Source: Sporosarcina sp. P32b
GTDB taxonomy: Bacteria > Bacillota > Bacilli > Bacillales_A > Planococcaceae
DNA: 64,000 bases
Direction of reading: 5' to 3'
Assembly (NCBI RefSeq): GCF_002743335.1
Contig: NZ_PDZB01000001.1
Span: 267,044 to 331,043, forward strand
Position numbers and translations under genes: made by a program. Positions 35,875 through 46,492 of this stretch are shown here, in pieces; within the stretch, counting starts at the first letter, position 1, and each line of letters opens with the position of its first letter. The notes below the pieces were generated by a model that saw only the letters and a program-made list of their open reading frames with translations, made no database searches and was not told where the DNA came from.

Positions 35875-36804
35875 ATGGAGTACTTACTCATAGTCTTTGT
35901 AAATGTTATCACACCGATGCTTATTTTATTAGGAATTGGTGTTGTTTTACAAATAAAGTTTACTTTTAATGTTAAGGCATTAGGCAATATTCTGACATAT
36001 TGTTTGATACCTGCCGCCGTATTCATGAACTTATATCATACCGTTATTGATGTAGAAATCTTACTTGACGTATTAATGTTTGTTGTATTATTCACGACCA
36101 CTTTAATAATTACTGGTCATTTATTCAGTAAAATATTACGTCTAAATCGCCAGCAAACCGCCGTAATGAAGAATAGTATTGTTCTCATCAACTCAGGAAA
36201 CTATGGATTACCTGTTAGTCAGCTAGTTTTTCATGCGAATCCGCTTGGTGTGTCCATTCAGATTGTTTTGATCGTCTATCAGAACTTACTGACGTATTCA
36301 TATGGCTTGTATAATCTCGTATCTTCCACGCAATCGGGAAAAGACATTGCAAAACAGTTTATTCGGATGCCGATTATCCACGCTTTATGGCTAGGTGCAT
36401 TGCTTAACTTGGCAGATATCCGGTTGCCGCAGTTTATCGAGCTACCGATCGGTCATTTATCGGATGCTTTTATCGCCATCGCACTCATCACACTTGGCGC
36501 ACAGTTAGCACAGATTAAAGTGAAGACACTTTGGAATCGTTTGATCTACCTTAGCGCTATCGGCCGACTCATCATCTCCCCAGCCGTTGCGTTGCTGTTG
36601 ATCTTACTGTTAAAAATAGACGGGGTCACGGCTCAGTCACTGTGGATCGCCAGTTCGTTTCCAACATCGAGAAATAGCTCAACACTTGCATTGGAATACG
36701 ACGTAGAGTCCGAGCTAGCAGCCCAAATCGTCCTATTCAACACCGTAGCCAGCAGCTTCACAGTTGGCGTAGTAATTTATCTATCATCTATCTTGTTTCA
36801 ATAA
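35875..36804 (+). CDS. AEC family transporter (auxin efflux carrier type)
   Basis: 309 residues with about ten membrane helices and no signal peptide. Typical features are VFVNVITPMLILLGIGVVLQ at the start, the KNSIVLINSGNYGLPVSQLVF segment, and LITLGAQLAQI, ending in SLWIASSFPTSRNSSTLALEYD, where relatives also have a polar crossover region. Bacterial AEC proteins move malate, malonate or other organic acids; the substrate cannot be told. AAAGGAG precedes ATG 35875. It diverges from the CynX-type gene, with only 74 bases between. Confidence 0.9.
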   Translation: MEYLLIVFVNVITPMLILLGIGVVLQIKFTFNVKALGNILTYCLIPAAVFMNLYHTVIDVEILLDVLMFVVLFTTTLIITGHLFSKILRLNRQQTAVMKNSIVLINSGNYGLPVSQLVFHANPLGVSIQIVLIVYQNLLTYSYGLYNLVSSTQSGKDIAKQFIRMPIIHALWLGALLNLADIRLPQFIELPIGHLSDAFIAIALITLGAQLAQIKVKTLWNRLIYLSAIGRLIISPAVALLLILLLKIDGVTAQSLWIASSFPTSRNSSTLALEYDVESELAAQIVLFNTVASSFTVGVVIYLSSILFQ

Positions 36805-37270
36805 ACGAATAAGAGAGAGTAATCGTTGGGATGGGGATTGGCACTTCGGAGGGGATGCTTACCTGAGGGTTCGCGGCAAATTGATTCTCTGGAAGTCGCC
36901 ACTCCTAGTGCAAAGATGTGCTCCTAACGCTTCGCTTTTACTCGTAAAAGCCGTCCTTCGCTACGACTCTCGCTCCAATCCCTTGCAGTGTAAGTGGGTG
37001 ATACTCCTAGTTGCGTATTGAAGTTAGGGTAGTAATTGGCTTTGAACTTCAGCACTTGAATCTAAATAAGTTAAGACAAAACAATGATTCACATACTTCA
37101 GACAGTGAGTGATCTAAGTAACACTACTATCAACTGGAGCTCCCATCCCCTCGCACTCATTATTAACTCACTTTGCAAATAACGTTTATTCCAATCCCTC
37201 CCAACTTCTTGTCAAGAATATGTCCACATGCTCACTGAGTGAAAGCTAGCAAGCAAATCGTCAAATATTC
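36805..37270. other. gene-free region, possible small inverted-repeat element
   Basis: No coding frame. GTTGGGATGGGGATTGG (36825-36841) and CCAATCCCTCCCAAC (37191-37205) are near-perfect inverted copies bounding about 380 bp, with ACTCCTAGT repeated inside. Base composition here is richer in G and C than the flanks, and the segment is rich in CTTCG-type words. It may be a nonautonomous repeat element. Confidence 0.35.
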
Positions 37271-37273
37271 GTA

Positions 37274-37301
37274 TTGAAAAAATGTCGAATCGTGCTATAC
37301 T
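37274..37301 (+). promoter_or_regulatory. sigma-A promoter of xpt-pbuX
   Basis: TTGAAA (37274-37279), a 16-bp spacer and TATACT (37296-37301), with the guanine aptamer starting about 20 bases further on. Confidence 0.7.
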
Positions 37302-37321
37302 GTTAGCATTCAGTTAAATAA

Positions 37322-37393
37322 GACTCATATAATCACGGGGATATGGCCCGTAAGTTTCTACCGGTCTACCGAAAATAGACCGCCTATGGGGAG
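37322..37393 (+). ncRNA. guanine-sensing purine riboswitch aptamer
   Basis: Matches the purine riboswitch: P1 CTCATA with TATGGGGAG, the J1/2 ATAATC, the loop segment GATATGGCCCG, the invariant TAAGTTTCTACCGG and the 3' strand CGCCTATGGG. The specificity base just before TATGGG is C, so guanine or hypoxanthine rather than adenine is expected. It lies upstream of xpt-pbuX, the classic B. subtilis location, and should turn expression off when guanine is abundant. Confidence 0.96.
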
Positions 37394-37445
37394 AATGAAA
37401 AGCAGCTTTCTTTGTCGTTCGACAAGAAATTGCTTTTTCATTTTT
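37394..37445 (+). terminator. first terminator of the guanine riboswitch
   Basis: AATGAAAAGCA pairs with TGCTTTTTCATT, and an inner TTTCTTTGTCG pairs with CGACAAGAAA, followed by TTT. It begins immediately after the 3' strand of P1 and is probably the ligand-dependent terminator. Confidence 0.8.
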
Positions 37446-37507
37446 AAAAGCGTACATGCCGCTCTCTCATAGTTGTTATATGGGAGTATGGCATATACGC
37501 TTTTTTT
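37446..37507 (+). terminator. second terminator before xpt
   Basis: AAAAGCGTACATGCC pairs with GGCATATACGCTTTT, followed by TTTTTTT in total. The upper part has CTCTCTCATA opposite TATATGGGAG. It ends 30 bases before the xpt start, so it must be passed or prevented for expression. Confidence 0.85.
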
Positions 37508-37521
37508 ATTCGGAAAAATGA

Positions 37522-39476
<1,955 letters not shown>

Positions 39477-39477
39477 G

Positions 39478-39516
39478 TAAAAGAGCAACTGCTGGAAAAT
39501 GCAGTTGCTCTTTTAC
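39478..39516. terminator. terminator between pbuX and the aldo/keto reductase
   Basis: AAAAGAGCAACTGC pairs with GCAGTTGCTCTTTT around TGGAAAAT. It serves the two convergent genes. Confidence 0.95.
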
Positions 39517-39519
39517 TAT

Positions 39520-40422
39520 TTACACTCGGTGCTGTTCATATTGATGTGGCTCTGTTTTGCTTGTCAATAATGTTAGCAATTGTGGATCAATTTGCGTTTC
39601 ATAAGCGTTTAAAGATTCGCGAAGTTGTTGTTGTGTTCTTGAACCAATCAAAGCAGAGGCAACAGCAGGCTCTTTCAGTGCAAAAGCAAGAGCATATGCA
39701 TGTAAGTCGTTCGTTTCTTTGGATAGTGCTTCAACTGTCTGCTGTAAATCAGACGGTGCATAAGCTACGAAGCCATTCAATTTCTTCGCACGCTCCATGC
39801 CTTCGTTCGTCAGTAAGCCTTTTGCCAGAGTGCCTCTAGTGACGACAGATGCACCCTTTTTAGCAATCATAGAAAAGTATTCTTCGGGACGTCGGTCAAG
39901 CAAGTTGTATTGCATCATGACGGAAACAGCATGGCTATTATTCAGGAAACGTTCGATAACAGTGGGACGAATACTTGAGATACCATATTCACGTATGATT
40001 CCTTCTTTTTTTAATGTTTCAAACGCCTCAATTGTTTCATCTACATCATCTTCCATCGTACCGCCGTGAAGCTGATACAGATCGATATAATCGAGTTGTA
40101 AACGTCGTAAACTCTGTTTTACAGCATCCATAATATGCGCTTTGGAAGGATCCCATGTCCAGGACTCTTCTCCTGACATCCACTTGTTACCGGCTTTTGT
40201 CGCAATGATCAAGTCTTGACGTTTTTCTTTCAACACTTTTCCAACGAGTTCTTCATTGGTTCCTTTATCATAAAGATCTGCTGTATCGAAATAATTGATG
40301 CCATGATCCACTGCTTCGTCGAGTACAGAACGAGCCGCTTCCAATTCACTTGGTAACGACATACAGCCCAATCCGAGTTCCGAAACAAGCAAATTACTTG
40401 TACCAATAGTACGCTTCTTCAT
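39520..40422 (-). CDS. yqkF: aldo/keto reductase, YqkF-like
   Basis: 300-residue NADPH-dependent (beta/alpha)8 reductase. The catalytic tetrad is visible: Asp and Tyr in YFDTADLYDKG, Lys in ATKAGNKW, His in YQLHGG. Cofactor binding elements MQYNLLDRRPEEYF and ALIGSRTQQQL are present. The physiological substrate is unknown. ATG 40422 (MKKRTIGTS) has AAAGGAG upstream; the longer frame adds ten unlikely residues. It diverges from nudF exactly as yqkF does in B. subtilis. Confidence 0.93.
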   Translation of the reverse strand: MKKRTIGTSNLLVSELGLGCMSLPSELEAARSVLDEAVDHGINYFDTADLYDKGTNEELVGKVLKEKRQDLIIATKAGNKWMSGEESWTWDPSKAHIMDAVKQSLRRLQLDYIDLYQLHGGTMEDDVDETIEAFETLKKEGIIREYGISSIRPTVIERFLNNSHAVSVMMQYNLLDRRPEEYFSMIAKKGASVVTRGTLAKGLLTNEGMERAKKLNGFVAYAPSDLQQTVEALSKETNDLHAYALAFALKEPAVASALIGSRTQQQLRESLNAYETQIDPQLLTLLTSKTEPHQYEQHRV

Positions 40423-40494
40423 GTGCCTCACTCCTTTCGTTTCATGGTACAATGAAAGCGGGATATAAAACCAATGGAAAGGGTTGAGTGCTTG

Positions 40495-41028
40495 ATGAAG
40501 TTTGAAGAAAGAACCCTCTCAACAGAACAGATCTTTAAAGGCAAAATCATTTCGGTGCAAGTCGACGAAGTAGAATTGCCTGATGGAAAACTAGCAAAAA
40601 GAGAATTAGTTAAACATCCAGGAGCGGTGGCGATTATCGCCTTGACTAAAGATAAAAAAATCGTGTTAGTTGAACAGTACAGAAAGCCTTTGGAACGAAC
40701 GATGCTAGAAATACCTGCAGGCAAGATTGAGCCGGGAGAAGAACCTAAGCTGACGGCGATTCGTGAACTGGAAGAAGAGACTGGATACCGTGCGCATTCA
40801 TTCGAATATTTGCAGACTTTCTCAACTTCACCAGGCTTCGCGGATGAAATCATTCACTTATATGTGGCAAAAGAGCTCGAAAAAGTGGAGCAGCCTGCTG
40901 TTGGAGATGAAGATGAATTCATAGAAGTGCTGGAAGTAACTGTTGAAGAGGCAGAGGAATTCATTGCGAATGAAAGGATTTATGATGCCAAGACGGTCGC
41001 TGCTGTCTGGTATGTAAAAAACCTATAA
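40495..41028 (+). CDS. nudF: ADP-ribose pyrophosphatase NudF
   Basis: Nudix hydrolase splitting ADP-ribose to AMP and ribose 5-phosphate. 177 residues (B. subtilis about 185). The Nudix box GX5EX7REXXEEXG is complete in GKIEPGEEPKLTAIRELEEE then TGY; upstream are KREIVKHPGAVAI-like KRELVKHPGAVAIIAL and VEQYRKPLERTMLEIPAGK, typical of this subgroup; YTSPGFADEI-like STSPGFADEIIHLY follows. ATG 40495 matches the family start; ATG 40474 is possible but unconserved. The ribosome binding site is weak (AAAGGG). Confidence 0.95.
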   Translation: MKFEERTLSTEQIFKGKIISVQVDEVELPDGKLAKRELVKHPGAVAIIALTKDKKIVLVEQYRKPLERTMLEIPAGKIEPGEEPKLTAIRELEEETGYRAHSFEYLQTFSTSPGFADEIIHLYVAKELEKVEQPAVGDEDEFIEVLEVTVEEAEEFIANERIYDAKTVAAVWYVKNL

Positions 41029-41092
41029 AGGATTGAGCTATTTCTGGACGGACAAGCATATGTTATAGAAACGATGCGGAGGTGTCCTATTT

Positions 41093-41605
41093 ATGGCTCG
41101 ATCATTGTCTTTTGTGTATTTATTCGTTATACTCGCAATCAGTTATATAGGAGGGGCTTTATTATTCAGGGAGTGGCCGGTCACGTCGCTAGAGCAGATC
41201 ATCGGTTTATATGATCAACGCGTAGTGAAGGGATCTGAAGCGGCTATGTGGTCGCCTGTTGTGGTGACATTGAGCTTTATTCTAGTAGCCATCATTCTGT
41301 CTAAATATAAAAGACTCCGTTTTATCACTATGTTTCTCGGTGCAATTAAATGTGCTTTTTTTGGCTTGTCATCCACTTATTTATTGTCGACAGGCTTAAA
41401 ATTGGTATCCTATACGATTTGGTGGTTCCCATTTCAATTAATCAGCTGTTTGTTGTTCCTGATTTTATGTTCTGCGTTAAATCCACCATTTTTCTCTACA
41501 CCAGCAAGTAAAAAAGATCGTCCATTAACTGCTGTTCCGCCATTGATTGCTTTATTGTTGATCACGCAAATACTGGAACTATCGATCTTTCATTTTATAA
41601 AGTAA
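41093..41605 (+). CDS. membrane protein at the spoIIM position, divergent SpoIIM candidate
   Basis: 170 residues, four to five membrane helices. It lies between nudF and fur, the place held by spoIIM in B. subtilis. The layout is like SpoIIM: an N-terminal helix, a polar stretch (LEQIIGLYDQRVVKGSEAAM) resembling the SpoIIM loop, then helices with FLGAIKCAFFGLSSTYLL and WWFPFQLISCLLFLIL comparable to FLKGLVVGF and VMPQNLVVIPLFIL. SpoIIM is longer (about 214). It would then act in engulfment with SpoIID and SpoIIP, but this is inference and the match is weak. GCGGAGGTG precedes ATG. Confidence 0.6.
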   Translation: MARSLSFVYLFVILAISYIGGALLFREWPVTSLEQIIGLYDQRVVKGSEAAMWSPVVVTLSFILVAIILSKYKRLRFITMFLGAIKCAFFGLSSTYLLSTGLKLVSYTIWWFPFQLISCLLFLILCSALNPPFFSTPASKKDRPLTAVPPLIALLLITQILELSIFHFIK

Positions 41606-41646
41606 TATCCACTACACACTATAATGAACTGAACCTTTCCTTTCTA

Positions 41647-41676
41647 TTGTCATCTGGAACGACAGTTTGGTATAAT
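41647..41676 (+). promoter_or_regulatory. sigma-A promoter of fur
   Basis: TTGTCA (41647-41652), an 18-bp spacer ending in TTTGG, and TATAAT (41671-41676). The TG one base before makes it an extended -10 promoter. The fur start is 25 bases downstream. Confidence 0.65.
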
Positions 41677-41701
41677 GGAAACAATTTGAGGGGGGCGTCG
41701 T

Positions 41702-42178
41702 ATGGAAAGCCGAATCGAACGAATCAAGAAGCAATTGCACGGGGCCAGCTACAAGTTGACGCCTCAGCGTGAAGCGACTGTAGCAGTTCTTCTGGAAAAT
41801 GAAGAAGACCATTTAAGTGCAGAAGATGTATTTTTATTAGTAAAAGAAAAAGCGCCAGATATCGGTCTGGCGACTGTATATCGTACATTAGAATTATTAA
41901 CTGAACTAAAAGTTGTCGATAAAATTAACTTTGGCGATGGTGTAGCACGTTATGATTTGCGAGAAGAAGGCGCTGCGCGGTTCCACCATCACTTAATTTG
42001 TCTAGAATGTGGAACGGTTGATGAAATTCAGGAAGACCTACTTGGCGAAGTCGAAAAAGTCGTAGAAGGTCGTTATGGTTTTACAGTCAAAGATCATTGG
42101 CTGACGTTCCATGGAATTTGTAAACGTTGTAAAGCGAAAGACGAAGAGACAGAACAGGAAGACAATGGGATGGCCTAA
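41702..42178 (+). CDS. fur: Fur family transcriptional regulator
   Basis: 158-residue metal-dependent repressor. N-terminal winged helix (about 10-85) with YKLTPQREATVAVLL and GLATVYRTLELLTELKVVDKINFGDGVARYD, then the metal and dimer domain with HHHLICLECGTVDEIQ and CKRCKAKDEE giving the two CXXC zinc pairs. Location before xerD matches B. subtilis fur, so ferric uptake regulator is preferred over PerR or Zur. GAGGGGGGC precedes ATG. Its own extended -10 promoter lies upstream. Confidence 0.95.
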   Translation: MESRIERIKKQLHGASYKLTPQREATVAVLLENEEDHLSAEDVFLLVKEKAPDIGLATVYRTLELLTELKVVDKINFGDGVARYDLREEGAARFHHHLICLECGTVDEIQEDLLGEVEKVVEGRYGFTVKDHWLTFHGICKRCKAKDEETEQEDNGMA

Positions 42179-42223
42179 GCGCTGTCCTTTTTTACTTTTT
42201 ACATAAGAAAGGAGGGACAGTCT

Positions 42224-43114
42224 ATGAAGGATGCGCAGTTTGCTTTAGAAGACTATGTGCATTTTTTAACAGTTGAAAGACAATTAGCTCAAAACACCGT
42301 CAAGTCGTATCAACGCGACCTTACAGCCTATATACGTTTCATAGAAAGTTTGAATTTGGAAACAGTGAATTTGATCGAACGAACGATGGTTCTACAGTAT
42401 TTGCAGAAGTTGAAAGATAGTGGTAAATCCAGTCGTACCCTTTCTCGACATATTTCCTCCATTCGTTCGTTTCATCAATTTTTAGTGAGAGAGCAAATCA
42501 CGACACATGATTGTACGATTCATATCGAATTACCTAAAATTGAACAAAAGTTGCCGGATGTGCTCTCTATACCTGAGATTGAACGATTGATTCATGCCGT
42601 TGATGGTAATACTTCACAAGGCATGCGCGATATTGCATTGCTTGAATTGTTATATGGAACGGGAATGAGGGTAAGTGAATTAATAGCGATTGATTTGGCT
42701 GATCTTCATTTGACAATGGGTTTTGTGCGGGTATTCGGAAAAGGTAGTAAGGAACGGATAGTTCCACTTGGACGTTCCGCAATCGATGCTTGTACTTTAT
42801 ATTTAAATGAAGGGCGTCCTAAGTTGATCAACGATACCGAAGCCTTGTTTCTCAATATGCATGGCAGACGGCTGACGAGACAGGGATGTTGGAAAATCTT
42901 GAAGGATGCAGGAGTGAAGGCAGAAATTCAGAAAGTCATTTCACCACACTTATTGCGCCACTCTTTCGCCACGCATTTGATTGAAAATGGAGCGGACTTG
43001 CGCGCAGTTCAGGAAATGCTCGGACATGCCGATATTTCTACGACGCAACTTTACACGCATGTCAGCAAAAAACGTTTGAAAGATGTCTATAGTCAATATC
43101 ATCCTAGAGCGTAA
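42224..43114 (+). CDS. xerD: site-specific tyrosine recombinase XerD
   Basis: 296 residues. SAM-like N-terminal core-binding domain (1-100) and catalytic domain with Arg in LLYGTGMRVSELIAIDLADL, Lys in GKGSKERIVPLG, HLLRHSFATHL (His-X-X-Arg), GHADISTTQLYTHVS (His and nucleophile Tyr). XerD acts with XerC at dif to resolve chromosome dimers. Length and location after fur match B. subtilis xerD. AAAGGAGG precedes ATG 42224. Confidence 0.97.
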   Translation: MKDAQFALEDYVHFLTVERQLAQNTVKSYQRDLTAYIRFIESLNLETVNLIERTMVLQYLQKLKDSGKSSRTLSRHISSIRSFHQFLVREQITTHDCTIHIELPKIEQKLPDVLSIPEIERLIHAVDGNTSQGMRDIALLELLYGTGMRVSELIAIDLADLHLTMGFVRVFGKGSKERIVPLGRSAIDACTLYLNEGRPKLINDTEALFLNMHGRRLTRQGCWKILKDAGVKAEIQKVISPHLLRHSFATHLIENGADLRAVQEMLGHADISTTQLYTHVSKKRLKDVYSQYHPRA

Positions 43115-43138
43115 ACTACTATTACTGGAGGTTTTCAT

Positions 43139-44332
43139 ATGGAGAAATTTCGTTATAATCGTATACATTTAATCGTACTTGACTCAGTAGGGATCGGTGA
43201 AGCACCCGATGCTAAAGCTTTTGGTGATGTTGGATCCAATACTCTTGGACATATCGGCGAAGAGATGGATGGACTGAAACTACCAAACTTGGAACGTCTC
43301 GGTCTTGCGAATATAGCACCAATTAAAGGTCTTGCACCTCAAAAAGAAGCGCAAGGATATTACACAAAGATGCAAGAAGCATCTGTCGGTAAAGATACGA
43401 TGACAGGACACTGGGAAATCATGGGCTTGCGTATAGATGATGCATTCAAAGTGTATCCAAATGGTTTTCCAAAAGAATTAATAGATGAATTGGAATTAAA
43501 AACGGGTAGGAAAGTTATCGGAAATAAGCCGGCAAGCGGAACGGAAATTATCGAAGAACTTGGAGAAGAGCATATGAAGACAGGCGCTCTCATCGTTTAC
43601 ACGTCAGGTGACCCTGTACTGCAAATTGCAGCACATGAGGAAATCATTCCTATTGAAGAGCAATATCGTATTTGTGAAATCGCAAGAGAACTTACGTTGC
43701 AACCCGAATTCTTAGTAGGTCGCGTGATTGCACGTCCATTTGTTGGAGAACCCGGTACATTCACACGCACAACAAATCGTCATGATTATGCATTGAAGCC
43801 ATTTGGTAAAACGGTGATGAATGAATTGCAGGATAAAGGCTATGACGTAATCGCAATCGGTAAAATTGCAGATATTTATAATGGTGAGGGTGTAACGGAA
43901 GCAGTTCGTACAACTGGGAACATGGACGGTGTGGATCAGCTTGTCACGGTTATGAAAAAAGATTTTGAGGGCATCAGTTTCGTTAATCTAGTAGACTTTG
44001 ATGCATTATATGGTCACCGTCGCGATCCGATTGGTTACGGTAATGCACTTGAAGAATTTGATGCACGTTTACCTGAGATCATGGATGCACTGCGCCCGGA
44101 TGATTTATTAATTATCACAGCAGACCACGGAAACGACCCGACTCATGAAGGAACGGATCACACAAGAGAATATGTACCACTACTTGTGTATTCACCTTCG
44201 AATAAAGGGGCTGGCCAGTTGCCAATCCGTAAAACATTCTCTGACGTAGGTGCAACGATTGCTGAAAATTTCCAAGTAGATAAGCCTGAACATGGTGAAA
44301 GTTTCTTGTCTGCATTGGTTAAGGAGGACTAA
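43139..44332 (+). CDS. deoB: phosphopentomutase
   Basis: Interconverts ribose/deoxyribose 1- and 5-phosphate in nucleoside salvage. 397 residues of the alkaline phosphatase fold: metal ligands in [15 protein letters not shown], phosphothreonine region [13 protein letters not shown], and [22 protein letters not shown] at the C-terminal metal site. GGAGG precedes ATG. The next gene encodes pyrimidine nucleoside phosphorylase, whose sugar phosphate product is DeoB's substrate, with coupled translation likely. Confidence 0.97.
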   Translation: MEKFRYNRIHLIVLDSVGIGEAPDAKAFGDVGSNTLGHIGEEMDGLKLPNLERLGLANIAPIKGLAPQKEAQGYYTKMQEASVGKDTMTGHWEIMGLRIDDAFKVYPNGFPKELIDELELKTGRKVIGNKPASGTEIIEELGEEHMKTGALIVYTSGDPVLQIAAHEEIIPIEEQYRICEIARELTLQPEFLVGRVIARPFVGEPGTFTRTTNRHDYALKPFGKTVMNELQDKGYDVIAIGKIADIYNGEGVTEAVRTTGNMDGVDQLVTVMKKDFEGISFVNLVDFDALYGHRRDPIGYGNALEEFDARLPEIMDALRPDDLLIITADHGNDPTHEGTDHTREYVPLLVYSPSNKGAGQLPIRKTFSDVGATIAENFQVDKPEHGESFLSALVKED

Positions 44333-44336
44333 TTTT

Positions 44337-45635
44337 ATGTTGCGCATGGTAGATATCATTGAGGATAAGCGAGACGGGAAAGAACTAAATAAAGAAGAGA
44401 TAGAGTTTTTTGTGACGGGGTATACCGATGGCTCAATCCCTGATTATCAAGCCAGTGCATTTTTGATGGCTATTTACTTTAAAGGCATGACTACAGAAGA
44501 ACAAGGCTACTTAACGATGGCTATGGCGGAGTCAGGTGATCAAATCGATTTATCTGCCATTGAAGGAGTGAAGGTAGACAAACACTCAACGGGTGGAGTA
44601 GGTGATACTACGACACTCATCTTAGCTCCACTGGTCGCAGCATGTGGTGTGCCAGTTGCCAAAATGAGTGGTAGGGGACTAGGTCATACAGGCGGTACAC
44701 TTGACAAGCTTGAAGCAATTGACGGCTTTCACGTAGAGATTTCTACGGAACAATTTATTCAACAGGTCAATGATTTGAAAATCGCTGTAATCGGCCAAAG
44801 CGGCAACTTGACGCCCGCTGATAAAAAACTATATGCGCTGCGAGACGTCACAGCGACCGTCAATAGCATCCCGCTGATTGCAAGCTCTATCATGAGTAAA
44901 AAGCTTGCGGCGGGAGCAGATGCTATCGTATTGGACGTCAAGACAGGCGCGGGGGCCTTCATGAAAACTTTGGCGGACTCCAAGCGGTTGGCGGATGCGA
45001 TGACTGCGATCGGAAATGAAGTGGGAAGAAACACAAGTGCTGTTATATCGGATATGAGTCAGCCGCTCGGATTTGCGATCGGTAATGCTCTCGAAGTAAA
45101 AGAAGCCATTGATACGTTGCAAGGAAAAGGTCCGGCCGATTTAACAGAGCTATGTTTAGTACTTGGTAGTAAGATGTTGCTAGCTGCGAACACAGATCAA
45201 ACTGAAGAAGACGCGCGTAAACAACTACTGAATGTCATAGAAAATGGTGACGCACTGCGCTTGTTCGGTGAATTGATCAAAGCGCAAGGTGGCAATGAAA
45301 AAGTGATAGTGGATACAAATCTACTGCCTCAAGCACAGAATCAAATTGAAGTACCCGCTCTTGAAAGTGGGTATGTATCCATGATTGATGCCGATGAAAT
45401 AGGTGTAGCTGCCATGCTTCTGGGTGCAGGTCGTGCCACAAAAGAGGACGTCATTGATCTCGCAGTTGGGATTGTATTGCGCAAGAAAATAGGTGACTTT
45501 GTAGAAAAAGGAGAAGCGCTCGCGATTCTCCATGCAAACACCGAACAAGTTGATGACTCGATCAAACTACTGCAATCTCATATGCACATCTCAAAAGAAA
45601 AAATAGAAGCACCACCACTTATACATTCCCAATAA
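44337..45635 (+). CDS. pdp: pyrimidine-nucleoside phosphorylase
   Basis: Phosphorolysis of uridine and thymidine to base and sugar 1-phosphate. 432 residues (B. subtilis 433). Visible are [40 protein letters not shown] (phosphate site), [45 protein letters not shown] as the nucleobase-side block. The start is ATG 44337 with AAGGAGG; the upstream extension overlaps deoB and is not conserved. In B. subtilis this slot after drm holds pupG, so the salvage gene has been swapped. Confidence 0.97.
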   Translation: MLRMVDIIEDKRDGKELNKEEIEFFVTGYTDGSIPDYQASAFLMAIYFKGMTTEEQGYLTMAMAESGDQIDLSAIEGVKVDKHSTGGVGDTTTLILAPLVAACGVPVAKMSGRGLGHTGGTLDKLEAIDGFHVEISTEQFIQQVNDLKIAVIGQSGNLTPADKKLYALRDVTATVNSIPLIASSIMSKKLAAGADAIVLDVKTGAGAFMKTLADSKRLADAMTAIGNEVGRNTSAVISDMSQPLGFAIGNALEVKEAIDTLQGKGPADLTELCLVLGSKMLLAANTDQTEEDARKQLLNVIENGDALRLFGELIKAQGGNEKVIVDTNLLPQAQNQIEVPALESGYVSMIDADEIGVAAMLLGAGRATKEDVIDLAVGIVLRKKIGDFVEKGEALAILHANTEQVDDSIKLLQSHMHISKEKIEAPPLIHSQ

Positions 45636-45642
45636 TCAATTC

Positions 45643-45701
45643 AAGCCATGTGCCTGAAGAACGCCAAGAAATTGGTCGCCTTCAGAGCACATGGCTTTTT
45701 T
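45643..45701 (+). terminator. terminator after pdp
   Basis: AAGCCATGTGC pairs with GCACATGGCTT, with an inner CTGAAG/CTTCAG helix, then TTTTTTG. The stem is long with an internal bulge. Confidence 0.85.
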
Positions 45702-45933
45702 GTCGTTCATGTGTAAAAACAATTCCAACTGTACATACTCTTGTGTAGCTCGTGAAGAGTGAAGGAGTGACGTCATTAAATACACTACAGCGCTGACGAA
45801 TGGCTTCCACGTAATTAGCCAGTTCGAAAGTGTGACTAACTGTCTCATTGAGAGGCTTACCTTTTGGAAGCTAGCTTTATTTAGTAATGGAACAACTATT
45901 TACACGTCATAATAGTTAGAAAGCCAAACTAGT

Positions 45934-46007
45934 TGATGGAAGTGGAAGGCGGTGACTCAAGCCGTACCCGCAGGAAAGTATCCGCCTGGAACGCAGACCA
46001 ACGATGA
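45934..46007. repeat. degenerate copy of a Bacillales intergenic repeat
   Basis: The words GGAAGTGGAAGGCGGTGACTC and CCCGCAGGAAAGTATCCGCC then TGGAACGCAGACCAACG resemble the ends of a palindromic intergenic repeat common in Bacillus-related genomes. The usual middle part is missing. Recalled from general knowledge, not compared with a database. Confidence 0.5.
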
Positions 46008-46068
46008 CTTCTCACACACCCTTAGCTTCTCTGTCACAACGTAAGAAGTTTTAGGGACAGCTGACTAG

Positions 46069-46089
46069 TTTTGTCAAAACTAAAGGATA
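46069..46089 (+). promoter_or_regulatory. possible Spo0A box and sigma-H -35 before spoIIA
   Basis: TTTTGTCAAAA (46069-46079) differs by one base from the core 0A box TTTTGTCGAAAA-type, and AAAGGATA (46082-46089) resembles the sigma-H -35 AGGAWW. No good sigma-H -10 (GAAT) follows at the right distance. The B. subtilis spoIIA promoter uses both factors. Confidence 0.35.
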
Positions 46090-46138
46090 GCGGTTCTAAA
46101 TGTGCGACAATGCCTTCATGAAGGAGGCGTATCCACAC

Positions 46139-46492
46139 ATGGCAACTATTACACAACTGGAAAATGGCATAGTCCTAATCACGCTAGCAGGAGAACTCGA
46201 CAACCACGAAGCGAATCAAATTAGAGAAGAAGTATCTACCGCTATATTCACAGGAAAGACGCGTGCAATCGTCTGGGACCTCTACCAACTAGGCTTCATG
46301 GACAGCGCAGGAATTGGGCTTATACTCGGAAGAATGCGCGATTTAGTCCCTGTAAACGGAGAAACACTTATATTGAATCCATCTCCGACAATGCAGAAAC
46401 TATTCCAATTTTCGGGTCTTGGTGATGTCGTCAGAATATGTACAGTCGAAGAAGCAATCGACGAAATCGGAGGGGTTGTACATGAAAAATGA
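46139..46492 (+). CDS. spoIIAA: anti-sigma F factor antagonist SpoIIAA
   Basis: 117 residues, the same length as B. subtilis. A STAS protein that frees sigma-F from SpoIIAB in the forespore. The phosphorylation site is the first Ser of FMDSAGIGLILGR. LAGELDNHEANQIREEV is the N-terminal strand-helix block. ATG 46139 gives the family length; AAGGAGG lies 11 bases upstream. It overlaps spoIIAB by 11 bases and leads the spoIIAA-spoIIAB-sigF operon. Confidence 0.97.
   Translation: MATITQLENGIVLITLAGELDNHEANQIREEVSTAIFTGKTRAIVWDLYQLGFMDSAGIGLILGRMRDLVPVNGETLILNPSPTMQKLFQFSGLGDVVRICTVEEAIDEIGGVVHEK

Larger units (their letters stand above)
45636..46138. other. 503-bp gap between pdp and spoIIAA
   Basis: No coding frame is convincing. 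It holds a terminator (45643-45701), a degenerate repeat (45934-46007) and possible Spo0A and sigma-H sites ahead of the spoIIA operon. dacF, which is between these genes in B. subtilis, is absent. Confidence 0.8.
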
